In this document: piece after piece, positions 1-11,256 of the stretch
How positions within the stretch are numbered: the stretch's first letter is position 1
Layout of the letters: every line of letters begins with the position of its first letter
From: Thereva unica
Taxonomy: Eukaryota > Arthropoda > Insecta > Diptera > Therevidae
NCBI GenBank assembly: GCA_949987705.1
Contig: OX465282.1
Coordinates: 61,625,922-61,689,921 of the forward strand
Reading direction: 5' to 3'
DNA length: 64,000 nt
The notes under the pieces: model-generated
The model's input: the letters and a program-made list of their open reading frames with translations, nothing else
The model's database searches: none
What the model was told of the DNA's origin: nothing
Program-made: the position numbers and the translations under genes

Positions 1-597
1 TCCAAATGACAAATTTGGGGTTACAATTTTAAAATTCAAAATGGCGGACTAATTTTGGCAATTGTGCTCCGATTGTGCTGAAAATTAGTGTCAGGGGGTT
101 TTGAGGGACCCAAATGACAAATTTGTGGTCAAAATTTTAAAATTAAAAATGGCGGAAAATTTTGGAAATTCTGCTCCGATTGTGCTGTAAATTAGTGTCG
201 GGGGGTTTTGAGGGATCCAAATGACAAATTTGTGTTTAAAATTTTAAAATTCAAAATGGCGGACTAGTTTTGGCAATTGTGTTCCGATTGTACTGAAAAT
301 TAGTGTCAGGGGGTTTTGAGGGATCCCAATGACAAATTTGTGGTTAAAATTTTAAAATTCAAAATGGCGGACTAATTTTGGCAATTGAGCTCCGATTGTG
401 CTGAAAATTAGTGTCAGGGGGTTTTGAGGGATCCAAATGACAAATTTGTGGTCAACATTTCAAAATTCAAAATGGCGGACTAATTTTTGCAATTGTGTTC
501 CGATTGTAATGAAAATTTGTGTCAGGGGGTTTTGAGGGATCCAAATGACAAATTTGTGATCAAAATTTTAAAATTCAAAATGGCTGACTAATTTTGT
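1..597. repeat. 108-bp tandem repeat, about 5.5 copies
   Basis: A unit containing the words CCAAATGACAAATTTG, AAAATGGCGGACTAATTTT and GTCAGGGGGTTTTGAGGGAT recurs with CAAATGAC starting near 3, 111, 218, 326, 434 and 542, giving a period of 107-108 bp. Copies differ by scattered substitutions. The array runs off the left edge of the window and ends abruptly near 597. It contains no coding frame. It is a minisatellite or short satellite of unknown family. Confidence 0.9.
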
Positions 598-1117
598 AGT
601 TTTAGATGAGTGGGAGTATCATTGCTACAATATTCATGAAAATAGGTCCTAGGGTTACTTAAATTCAGGGTGATACGTAAACCTGCACCAAAACAAAATC
701 GCACTAGCGGCTAAACCATTACGACTCCAACCACCCCCTTTCCCTCCCATACTACCCAAAACCTAACCAAAGTCAGCCGCTTTGAAAAATCAACGGATAC
801 TGTATATCAAAAACGAAACCGTAATGTTTTTTTGCGTTGTAGTGGTGTATTTTATGTTATATGGTAAAGCGAATTACCGTAAAATTTGGCGTGAATATAA
901 TACGCGTTAATACTGATCATGGGCGCAATAACAGTACTTGTTCCTTATAACCCTAATAAAATGTACTATCAATAACCTATCTCAAAAAACCTAAACAAAA
1001 ATATATATCATAAAAAAATGTATGTGTGTCTGGGCACATTTTGGAAATTAAGACCTCTATGGTCATTCTATATGTCCAAATCAATCTTAGTCCTACAGAA
1101 GGATAAAGGTCAATAAA
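598..1117. other. Unassigned sequence between two tandem arrays
   Basis: About 520 bases of non-repetitive, non-coding sequence with a short C-rich stretch near 725-760. No gene, RNA or terminal repeat was recognised. Confidence 0.5.
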
Positions 1118-2672
1118 TTTTGTATATACAATAATACATAATACAAAATACGTAATCCGTAATATATAATACATATGTAAATAATACATAGAACATAATT
1201 CATAGTACATATTACACAATATAGTACATAGTAGTAGTGAATAATACATAGTTCATAGTAAATAGTACATAGCACTTAGTACATAGAACATAACACATAG
1301 AACATTGTACATAGTACATAGTTCATAGTAAATAGTACATAATACATAATAGATAATACAAAACATAATACATAGTTCATAGTACATAGTGCAAGTACAT
1401 AGTACATAATACCTAGTCATAGTACAGAATAAATAGTACATAATCGCAGTACATAGTATATAATACCTAATACATAGTACATTGTGAACAGTATATGGTA
1501 CCTAATCATAGCCCCCAATACATAGTACATAATACATAGTACAAAGTACATAGTACATACTTCATAGTACATAATTCATAGTAAGTAGCACATAGTCCGT
1601 AATGCAAAGTACATAATACCTAGTACATAGCAGATTATACATAGTACATAATACCTTGTACATAGTACATAGCACATAAAACATAGTTGACAATATATAG
1701 TAGGTAGTATATAGTCCAAAATAAATAGTATATAATACTTAATACATAGTTCAAAGTACAAAATATATAGTTCATAGTACATAATTCATAGTAAATAACA
1801 CATAGTCCGTAATGCAAAGTACATAATACCTAGTACATAGAAGATTATACATAGTACATAATACCTTGTGCATAGTACATAGCACATAAAACATAGTTGA
1901 CAGTATATAGTAGGTAGTATATAGTCCAAAATAAATAGTACATAATACATAATACATAGTACAAAGTACATAGTACATAGTTAATAGTACATAATTCAAA
2001 GTAAATAGCACATAGTCCGTAATGCAAAGTACATAATACGTAGTACATAGCAGATTATACATAGTACATAATACCTTGTACATAGTACATAGCACATAAA
2101 ACATAGTTGACAGTATATAGTAGATAGTATATAGTCCAAAATAAATAGTATATAATACATAATACATAGTACAAAGTACATAATATATAGTTCATAGTAC
2201 ATAATTCATAGTAAATAGCACATAATCCGTAATAAAGTACATAATACCTAGTACATAGAAGATTATACATAGTACATAATACCTTGTGCATAGTGCATAA
2301 CACATAAAACATAGTTGACAGTATATAGTAGGTAGTATACAGTCCAAAATAAATAGTACATAATACATAATACATAGTACGAAGTACATAGTACATACTT
2401 CATAGTACATAATTCATAGTAAGTAGCACATAGTCCGTAATGCAAAGTACATAATACCTAGTACATAGCAGATTATACATAGTACATAATACCTTGTGCA
2501 TAGTACATAGCACATAAAACATAGTTGACAGTATATAGTCCATAATAAATAGCACATAGTACATATGGCATAGTACATAGTCCGTGTACATAGTACCTAA
2601 TACATAGTGCATAACACTTAGTATATAGCACGTAGTACATATTGCTATATGTTACATAATAATATATAATAC
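1118..2672. repeat. AT-rich satellite of 7-bp CATAGTA-type units with a ~210-bp higher-order repeat
   Basis: The array is built from variants of a heptamer (CATAGTA, CATAATA). From about 1560 it is organised into a longer unit: the marker AGATTATACATAGTACATA recurs near 1632, 1842, 2052, 2260 and 2470, a spacing of 208-210 bp, with matching flanks (for example CATAAAACATAGTTGACA). Because 21 is three heptamers, all frames stay open for long stretches and give Tyr-rich translations that are not genes. The left part is less ordered than the right part. Confidence 0.9.
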
Positions 2673-3140
2673 ACTAGTCCCTCTTTAAAAACAAAACGAA
2701 AAATAGCAAAAAAAAATCAAACACAAAACGAAATTATCTTCTGTAAAAAATTCTCTTCCGGTCAAACAAAAAAAACATAAAATAAAAAAAATCTCTTCTA
2801 AAAATGGATTGCTCCATTGATTTCGATTTCGAAAAATGTTGAAAATGGCACAACTAGAATGTTATTATAGATAACTCATACAATACAAACTAAAATCCCC
2901 AAAGCCAAATTGTTCCCCCACGGCACGCAAAAAATTGACCGTGACGCAAAGGTGCGCAACGTGGCTAAAAAAGTTTTTACTTTAAAAACTAAAAACACGC
3001 TTTTTAAAATGAACTAATAAAAAATAACATACTACTACTCTTTCCATATAATAATAAATTTTAATTTTTAGTTTTTAATCAAATCCATAAAAATGATTGA
3101 CAATTGATTAATCGTCTTTAATTGTGGAAACTCACGACTA
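2673..3140. other. Unassigned AT-rich sequence
   Basis: A-rich tracts and simple sequence between the satellite and the palindromic repeat. Nothing coding or structured was recognised. Confidence 0.5.
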
Positions 3141-3304
3141 ACAATTAATTAATTGTTAATTGCGAATTTTCACAATTACAATTAATTAATTGTTAATTGC
3201 AATAGACGCGATTAACAATTAATTAATTGTTAATTGCGAGTTTTCACAATTACAATTAATTAATTGTTAATTGCAGTAGACGTGATTAACAATTAATTAA
3301 TTGT
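3141..3304. repeat. 37-bp palindromic tandem repeat
   Basis: The perfect palindrome ACAATTAATTAATTGT occurs at 3141, 3178, 3215, 3252 and 3289, exactly 37 bp apart. The linkers alternate between a GCGAGTTTTCACAATT type and a GCARTAGACGYGATTA type, so the real repeat is a 74-bp dimer. Every unit can fold into a hairpin. It lies just upstream of a dead hAT transposase and could be the subterminal part of that element. Confidence 0.88.
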
Positions 3305-3325
3305 CAACTTTTAATCATCCAGAAA

Positions 3326-4495
3326 TTTAGTTTTGCCCAACACTGGCACGAAACTATCAACTTCTTTAACATAATTCAAGAAATTTATGTTTTCTTTTCA
3401 TCTTCTACAAAAAGGTGGTCGATCATTTGCAAACATTTACCAGACTTAAAATTGAAAGCTTTAAGTACTACACGATGGTCTAGCAGAATTGACGCAATCA
3501 AACCGTTACGGTATCACATAGTAAAAATATTTGATGCTCTGTTAGAAATATTTGAAAATAATTCTGAGTGGGATTGTGCCACAGCTCACAAAGCATTTTC
3601 ACTTGCTTTAAAGATTCAGAATTATAAGTTTATTTGCTCTGTTGTAGTGTGGTTCGAAATTTTAAACGAAATTAATTATTTAAGTAAAATGCTACAAAAT
3701 CCCACAATTAATACTGAAGTGTGCATAAATTTGCTACATAATTTGATCGATAAGTTCACAAATTATCGCACGGATCAACATTTTGAAATAATTTTAAAAG
3801 AAGCAACCGAAGTGGCTCAAAAAATAATTGCTGAAACCGACTTCCCATCAATAAAAACACTTCGTCCAAGAAAAAAACCGACGCAATTTCAGTATGAACA
3901 AAGCGATGAAGTCATATTGGACCCTAAAATCAACTACAAAGTAGATTTTTTTTTAAAATCCTAGATCAGACATTAGCTTCCTTAAAAAATAGATTTGAAG
4001 AGTTAAAAACTTTAGCCGACGCATTTGGATTTTTCAGTAGTACATTATTTAGTTACCCTGAAGAAGAATTGATGAAACATTGTAAAGATTTACATCTGAA
4101 ACTGAAAAATGATTCAAAGAATGAAGCCGACATTGATGGTAGATTGATTTGTACAATGAAATTAATGCTTTAAAGCTACATTTTCTAGAAAATCAGTCCA
4201 GTGATCCACATATACTTTTACAATATATTTTCTCAAATAATTTTATGTCAACTTTTCCAAACACATCAATAGCATTAAGAATATTTCTTACTCTACCAGT
4301 TACAGTTGCATCTGGAGAAAGATCTTTTTCTAAGTTAAAAATTATAAAGAATTTATAAGGTCAACTATGCATCAACAAAGACTAAGTAATTTAGCCATTA
4401 TTTCGATAGAATCTGAAATATTGGATAGTTTAGATCCTAGGCAAATAATAGCAGATTTCGCAAATATAAAAGCAAGAAGAGTTCAATTTCTATAA
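3326..4495 (+). pseudogene. hAT-superfamily transposase, decayed
   Basis: The translation shows the hAT sequence order. An EIYVFFSSSTKRW stretch (from 3380) leads into a KALSTTRWSSRIDAI block, then an acidic helical region. A C-terminal dimerisation block (about 4280-4495) contains TLPVTVASGERSFSKLKIIKN and, after a frameshift near 4357, TMHQQRLSNLAIISIESEIL. hAT transposases are nuclear cut-and-paste enzymes whose C-terminal domain mediates dimerisation. Two open pieces of 170 and 69 codons are separated by an in-frame stop at 3962 and a frameshift near 4140. The N-terminal zinc finger is absent. It resembles the ZMYM1/TTF-type hAT group. No flanking inverted repeats or target duplication were found. 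Confidence 0.85.
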
Positions 4496-4799
4496 GCAAA
4501 TCTAAGTTTCATTTTAAGCCTTAAAATAAAAAATAACGCTCTACGACATACACGAATTGAAATTTTCTTGCTTATAGCAAAGCGGTAGAATTACTATTCT
4601 TAGGTATACCTTTTGTAAACTAAAATGTACCTATTCATTTTTAAATAAGTATAATAAGTAAATTTTAAATCGTTGAATTTTGAAAATTCTAACTACTATA
4701 TAAACCAACATAGTAATGGCAATAAATTGTTTGACTATAAAAGTTGTTTTTTTATACACTCCTATATAGCCAAACTAAACCACCTACCAACAAGCTCAG
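4496..4799. other. Unassigned junction between hAT remnant and gypsy element
   Basis: AT-rich sequence following the hAT coding remnant. The 5' boundary of the next retrotransposon is not defined here, and no 5' LTR matching the LTR at 8165 was found. Confidence 0.4.
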
Positions 4800-4899
4800 T
4801 CAGAAAAAACAAGATAAGGGAGGGGGCGGCATTGTCTGTTTTGCACACGGGCGCTGAAGCGGCTAGCGGCGGGCCTGATCGTCAGCGGCAACGACGCAG

Positions 4900-7800
4900 A
4901 ACAACAAACATCGCCGCTTGTTCGTTTATGATCCACTAACCAGAACCCAGTTCCTAATAGATACGGGAGCAGAAGTATCCATATTGCCAAAGCGCAAATT
5001 TTCCATGCTGTCACAAAAGTCAGACTTCAAACTTATTTCCGCAAATGGGACAGACATTTCAACGTATGGCACCAAAAAATTAACTCTTAGCTTTAACCTT
5101 CGGCGTAGCTTCCCTCATACCTTTATCATTGCAGCCATAGATAATGCAATTATTGGGGCAGATTTCCTTTACAAATTTAACCTTCTAGTAGATATCAGGA
5201 AAAGAAAACTCATCGATAACACAACTCAATTATCAGTCGATGGCATCACTCGTAGTGTCACAACATGCTCGCCGAGACTTCATGCCATACAGGGCGAATA
5301 CGGCTCCATTTTGAATGAATTTTTTTCACTTCGAACCCCACCAAACTTCAATACTGAAGTACATCATAATGTACTCCATCACATTCACACGCAAGGACCA
5401 CTCCCGTCTGCTCGTCCCAGGAGGTTGAGCACCGAAAAGTATAAAATAGCGAAAGCGGCTTTTCAAGAAATGGTAAAATTAGGTATCTGTCGTCCGTCTT
5501 CATCGCCTGTCGCATCCCCTTTACACATGGTTCCAAAGAAACAATGCAATGATTGGAGACCATGCGGGGACTACAGACAATTAAACGCCGCAACAATATT
5601 CGACAAATACCCGTTACCCAACATTCACGACTTTACAATTAACTTAAGTGGCTCCCAAATATTTTCAATGGTCGATCTCGTGCGGGCATACCACCAAATC
5701 CCTATCGCTCCCGAAGATATCCACAAAACGGCCATAACAACCCCTTTCGGCTTGTACGAATTCCTTCGCATGCCTTTCGGTGTTAGGAACGGAGCGTAAA
5801 CCTTCCAACGATTCATCAATCGAATCCTAGATGGTTTAGACTTCATTTTCGTGTATGTAGATGACATACTAATTTTCAGCAAATCAGCGCGAGAACACAA
5901 AGAACACTTACGGCAATTATTTAGCATATTGCAGAAATACGATATTAAAATCAACACTGACAAATGCATTTTCGGAGTGACAGAAGTTAATTTTCTCGGA
6001 CACGAAATATCTCCTCAAGGCATTAGGCCATCTAAGGAACGAGTGGAAGCAATCACGAACTTCCCTTCCCAAACATCCGCCAAGAGCCTACAGCGTTTCT
6101 TAGGCATGGTAAATTTTTACCACAAATTCCTTCCCAAAATTGCCCAGGACGCCGCCCCCCTATACGATCCGATTGGAATTGCTCCGAAGACCATCAATTT
6201 CATTTCGAAAACATTAAAAATAGTCTCCAACAAAGTGTCCAACTCGTACACCCCGAGATTAACGCACCAGTTGCAATATGGGTAGACGCATCAAATGATG
6301 CAATAGGCGCCGTACTTCAACAACTTTCCAACCACACCTGGCAACCATTACATTTCTTTTCAAAAAGGTTGCAACCACAGGAAAAGAAATATTCAACATT
6401 TGACAGGGAATTGTTAGCCGTTTATCACGCCGTAAAGAAATTCCGATACTACGTCGAAAGTAAGAATTTCACCATCTTTACAGATCATAAACCACTAACA
6501 AGAGCTTTACTGGCAAAAACCGAGAAAACACCTAGGCAAATGAACCAACTTAATTACATATCCCAATTCACCAACGATATAAGGCACATCCCAGGTTCAC
6601 AAAACGTTGTCTCAGATACATTATCAAGAGCACACGTTAACGCAGTCGAACACTCGACTAAACTCGACCTCAATCTCTTAGCCCAAGAACAAAACACTGA
6701 CGAACAACTTAAAAGTCTACTTCATAAAGACACCAACTCCCATTCTAGCTCCCTAGTTCTTAAAAAAGTGTTCATCCCAATAGAAGAGCAAGAAATCTGG
6801 TGTGAGGTCACTACGGGTGTAAACAGGCCGTATATACCAGAAACCCTACGCCGTGTCATTTTTGATCTACTACACAATTTATCACACCCTGGCATACGAA
6901 CATCAAGGAAGTTAATAACTTCCAAGTATTTCTGGCCCAGAATGAATGCAGACATTAACCTCTGGGCAAAGTCCTGCATTCCCTACCAAAAATCGAAAGT
7001 GACTAGGCACATACACACCCCATACGGAAATATAGAAGTACCTTCCGGCCCATTTGAACATATCCACATGGACATTGTAGGCCCTCTTACACTTTCTGAG
7101 GGACACCTTTACATACTAACGATAAAAGACCGTTTTTCCCACTGGCCTGAAGCCATTCCAATGAAAGATATGACCGCTCAGACGGTAGCCAAAACTTTTC
7201 TTCAACACTGGATCTCTAGATACGGCGTACCCAGAACAATAACTACCGATCAAGGATCCCAGTTTGAGTCCTCACTATTCCGAGAATTATCGCAAATCCT
7301 AGGAAGCCAACGTATCCGAACAACTGCCTACCATCCACAAGCGAACGGTTCTATTGAGCGCTTCCACAGGCAACTTAAAGTAGCAATACGTGCCACAGGA
7401 GACGCAAGAAATTGGTATCATAATCTACCGCTCATCCTTCTAGGTCTCCGTGCCTCCTTAATAGAACACTTGCAAATTTCTCCAGCACAACTTTTGTTCG
7501 GACAAGCTTTACGTCTACCAGGAGAACTGGTAGCAAATGATGCCAACATAGACCTCCAACTCACAAGTACTTCAGCCAACCAATTACATCAAGCTATATC
7601 CAAAATCAAACCCGCTGAGCCTAAAAAACGGAAACAGAACAACATATGTATCCCTCAAGACCTACACAAATGTACGCAAGTATTTCTGAGGGATGAAACC
7701 CACAGAGGAAGCCTAAACCCTCCATATACTGGACCTCACCCAGTCGTTTCCAAAAACCAGAAAAATTTCAAAATCCTAATTAACGATAAAGAACGTGTCA

Positions 7801-7904
7801 CATCCGTAGATGGACTGAAACCGGCTTTCATACTTAATCCCGAAATAGCCAGCACAAATCTTAGGAATTATGTAAAGAAGAAAACAATGTTTCAAACACA
7901 GTAA
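4900..7904 (+). pseudogene. pol: Gypsy pol polyprotein (PR-RT-RNase H-integrase), inactivated
   Basis: Protease motif [13 protein letters not shown] lies near 4950-4990. Reverse transcriptase starts near 5480, with YVDD at about 5853. RNase H has VDAS near 6285 and TDHKPL near 6480. Integrase shows an HHCC-like region (6870-6990) and a DDE core ([21 protein letters not shown]). It is broken by a TAA at 5797-5799 inside RT and by a frameshift between about 6180 and 6290. In the integrase zinc motif the second Cys of the expected CxxC is Tyr (codon 6984-6986). A remnant of gag may lie just upstream (4815-4917) but could not be resolved. Confidence 0.88.
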
Positions 7905-8164
7905 ACAATATTAATATAGGCAAATCATAAATGAATTATTACACAATTAAGCAAAATAAATAACAATAATATAAATACATATTAAACATTGAAATCGTAT
8001 AAATTAAACTCACTATATATAATTAGGCAATAAGCAATATTAATAAATAACTTTAAATAGATACTTAAGTTAGATACACATATATTGTACACAATTAATC
8101 CTAGTAACACGAAGGCAAATAAGTAATATTATACCTATATATTTTTTTGATAAAGGGGGAGTGA

Positions 8165-8467
8165 TGTGGCGACATTCCATAATTATCTAATCCCTAAATC
8201 AATCATCCAATCCATAAACTATACAATTCCATGGAAACATGCAGATGCATCGAAACCCGTTACCTTATCAGTTCCTTCTACTCATTTTCCCAACTGATAA
8301 GTCAGTCGATAGTCACCACCGTTGTTGGTCAGTAATTATTTTTGTTTCCGTCACAGTAAATAGAGATTTGTATTGATAGAGATTTGAAGTCTTTTATAAT
8401 TAATTAGAACACAAATAAATAAATGTGCGAGTTTCATTGAATTTCTAAGGTGCTTTTTATTTTTAAC
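8165..8467 (+). repeat. 3' LTR of el1
   Basis: It follows the polypurine tract directly and begins TGTGGCGACA, resembling the TGTGGCGGTT start of the el2 LTR. The end at ...TTTTTAACA is inferred from the TG...CA rule because no second LTR is present. AATAAATAAA near 8414 could supply a poly(A) signal. Confidence 0.65.
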
Positions 8468-8820
8468 ATAATACTATTGACTCACAATATTAAGTGCGCT
8501 AGGCGCACACACATGCGAACTTGAGTTTTTGCCACCTTTTGGTGATGGCAATTGTTTTTTCCTTTTTGTTGCATTAGAGCAACAATGGCTGAACCCTTTA
8601 AAAACAAGGGTGAGGCGTCCTAACCGGCACCGGTCAGATAAAATTATACAGTGCGGTGATCATCAATTGAACGAAATATGTAAAGCCTAAAAGGGGCCAG
8701 TACTAGTTTTTTTTTTATATATAAATTGTGAGAACTATCAGCCGATTAAATTGTGTACTAAGGCCAGTATTAGTTTTTATTTAAACTATTTAAGGTAAAG
8801 GCAAAAAAGGGCAGGTGACC
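8468..8820. other. Unassigned sequence between two gypsy remnants
   Basis: The stretch AAAGGGGCCAGTACTAG is partly echoed 70-80 bases later (AAGGCCAGTATTAG). No gene was recognised. It may include decayed pol sequence of the next element. Confidence 0.4.
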
Positions 8821-10552
8821 TTCTAAACCACAAGCACTCCCTTGTCCTGGTGTAGTCCACAACCAATTAGGCTACAACACCTGTGACGCCTCACCCTATG
8901 GTGTAGGGGCTGTTCTCTCACACAAAATTGAAGGAGAAGAAAAGCCGATTGCGTATGCTTCGAGGACGCTGAGTAAGAGTGAATGAAATTATGGTCAGTT
9001 TGATAAAGAAGCCTTAGCAATACTCTTTGGCGTCAAGCATTTCCATCAATATCTAGCAAACAGGCCATTTACGATCATAACAGATCATAGACCGTTATTA
9101 GGCATATTCGATGTGAATAAAGTTATCCCGATAATAATTTCGCTGAGAATGAAAAGGTGGTGTTTAATATTAAGTGCTTATGACTACTGCCTGGAATACA
9201 GAGTTGGTAAAGAACATGGGAATGCAGACTGTTTAAGTTACCGTTACAAGCACGAGTGGAGGAATCAAACACGATGGGCGATATTTTGTTACTAGAAGGA
9301 GTTACAAAAAACCAACAAGGATCCGATACTGAGCAGGGTCGTTCGTTTTCTTTTCCACGGTTGGTCGTCATCTTCACAGAAACTGCAACCAGAATTTGAG
9401 ACTTTTCGTAGTAAGAAGGAAGAACTATCAATACATGAAGGATGTCTACTGTGGGGAAGTCGTGTAGTGGTACCCAATAGTTTGAGAGATAGAGTAATGC
9501 AATTCCTACACGCTAATCACCCAGGTATGTCAACGATGAAAGCAATCGCAAGAAACTATGTGTGGTGGCCCAATATCGACAGTGACATAGAGGAGTTTGT
9601 TAAGCTTTGTAAGAAGTGCCAGCAGCAAAGAAGAGACCCGCCGAAAGCTCCACTACAGGATAGGAATCCAGAAATTCCATGGTCGAAGCTACACATGGAC
9701 TTTGCCGGGCCGTTTAGAAATAACAACTCCTGATTGTTGTGGATGCATACTCCAAATGGGTACAAGTATGTGTTGTAAATTCGCAGTCATCCGCAGAGAC
9801 CATAAAACATCTCAGAAAATTATTTGCAACGCATGGCATCCCCGACCAGGTTGTTTCAGATAATGGAAGAGGAAATTCAGAGGTTCTTCAGAGGAAACGG
9901 TATCCAATACCGATACATAGCACCTTACCACCCCTTGAGCAATAGTCAGGCTGAGAAAATGGTTGGATACGCAAAACAAGTCCTGAAATCTTTGGAGGAA
10001 GGTGACATCAACGTCCAAGTCCCAAGGTTAATGTTCCGACAACATACCTCACCACATTCCACTACAAAGAAGACGCCAGCAGAGATGTTGATGGGTCGCA
10101 AAATCAAAATAGCGTTGGATTTACTGCATCCTGACAAAGCTACAAGAAGTGGACAAGAAGAAGATTTTGATGAAGCGATTATAAGGAAATTTGCAGTAGG
10201 TGAAAACGTGCTCGTTCGAAACTACGGCCCAGATCCGCGCTGGATTTTAGCCAAAGTCATACAGATATCCGGTCCAGTTTCATATGTATGTGAAACCAGC
10301 GAGGGACAAATAGCAAGGAGGCACGTGGATCAGATTATCAAACGATTTTATCTAGTAGACTCAGATAAACACGCGGAACATAGGCGGCCAAATACTGAAG
10401 AGTTAAGCAGATACGTGGGACACAGGTGGCAGAATCAAGAAGGTGCAAACCTAGGTTTAGAGCTCCCGACGACAGAAACATATAACCACCAACCTGAAGT
10501 TCGTCGATCCTCAAGAGTACGGAAGCAAACAGAATTTTATAAACCAGCCTAA
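8821..10552 (+). pseudogene. pol: Mag/K02A2.6-like gypsy pol, RNase H-integrase part, inactivated
   Basis: RNase H is recognised from DASPYGVGAVLSHK (about 8878) through TDHRPL (near 9080) to the HGNADCLS end. Integrase follows: an HHCC domain (9500-9640, H..H..CKKCQ), then HMDFAGPF, VVSDNG and SQAEKMV as the DDE core, then a basic tail ending SSRVRKQTEFYKPA. Breaks are a TGA at 8984-8986, a frameshift or deletion near 9290-9460, and frameshifts near 9735 and 9860-9890. Gag, protease and most of RT are missing. The similarity type is that annotated as K02A2.6-like, which with the very short LTR suggests the Mag lineage. Confidence 0.82.
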
Positions 10553-10563
10553 ATGGGTAGGAC

Positions 10564-10716
10564 TGTTATATAGCAGCCTGGCAACACTCTCGCTTGATTT
10601 AATATTGAATTAACATAGCTGTTAAGTTTAGTCATAAGCAGTAATTGTAATGATTCAGACGTTATAATTAATAAACGTTTTTAACTTGAAGTAATCTTTT
10701 TAGTTGATATATAACA
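10564..10716 (+). repeat. Short 3' LTR of the Mag-like element
   Basis: It starts TGTTATAT just after the pol stop and ends ATATAACA, giving perfect 8-bp inverted LTR termini and a length of 153 bp. AATAAA lies near 10670. No 5' partner is present in the window, so assignment as an LTR rests on position and termini. Mag-lineage elements are known for very short LTRs. Confidence 0.72.
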
Positions 10717-11256
10717 ATAAAAAAAGAGAAAAAAAAAAACAGAAAATACTTTGGTTTTATAGCAATCCTATTTAAAAAGAATCATGTAGGTTGATGGTGG
10801 ATAAAAGGGGGCATGGAGACCGGTGGGAAGGCGAAGGGCCTCGCCCCATATGTAAGTACTAGTAGTTAGATTTCTTTTTCAGCATTTCTGTCCCAACCGC
10901 ATCCGCCCGCATAGCTGCGACAAAATAGTAACCCCCTTCCCGCTCGATGGCCCAGGATGGGTCCCCCTATCGCCTTCTGTTTTTCTTTAGAAAACTGTCA
11001 CCTCTTTAGGTCTCCCTACACGACGAACCCCTCCCCATCCGGCGAGCTAGTAAGAGCAGCGCTAGTCGTGCCCACACCAAGTGTAGTGGAGGCAATTGAG
11101 TTCTCTCGGCGATACCGCTCCTCCCGGACCATTCGTCCAGCCACACCGTTATGTTCGAAACCCCTTTTCCGGATTTTTTTTGTAATGAGTTCATTTCTGG
11201 CCCTTTGGTGGCAACGTACTTCGTCCTCCTTTCCTTCGAGCGAAAGCTCACAACAA
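10717..11256 (+). repeat. 3' portion of the large TGTAAC...GTTACA LTR-like repeat, copy 1
   Basis: It is collinear with 30600-31190 and 53800-54205. Shared features are AATCATGTAGGTTGA, TCGATGGCCC, the conserved block around GGCGAGCTAG (about 11040), ACCAAGTGTAGTGGAGGC and the CTTCGAGC..AAGCTCA end. The 5' two kilobases are missing; the copy starts right after the Mag-like LTR. At its 3' end it passes directly into the end of an errantivirus-type LTR. Confidence 0.8.

Larger units (their letters stand above)
4800..8467 (+). mobile_element. Ty3/gypsy element el1 (CsRn1-like), 5'-truncated
   Basis: A protease to integrase reading region is followed by a 260-bp AT-rich stretch, a polypurine tract (AAAGGGGGAGTGA, 8152-8164) and an LTR starting TGTGGCGACA. 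The 5' LTR, primer site and most of gag are missing. Pol resembles that of el2 (15008-20062), which carries the CHCC Gag signature of the CsRn1 clade. El1 is an old, immobile copy. Confidence 0.85.

Noticed and set aside
1..597. CRISPR-like array (also considered for 3141-3304)
   Set aside because: The whole unit is repeated without variable spacers, and the context is eukaryotic transposons.
977..2612. Many 60-131-codon Tyr-rich open frames on the minus strand
   Set aside because: They are translations of the CATAGTA-type satellite; the 7-bp unit keeps frames open by chance.
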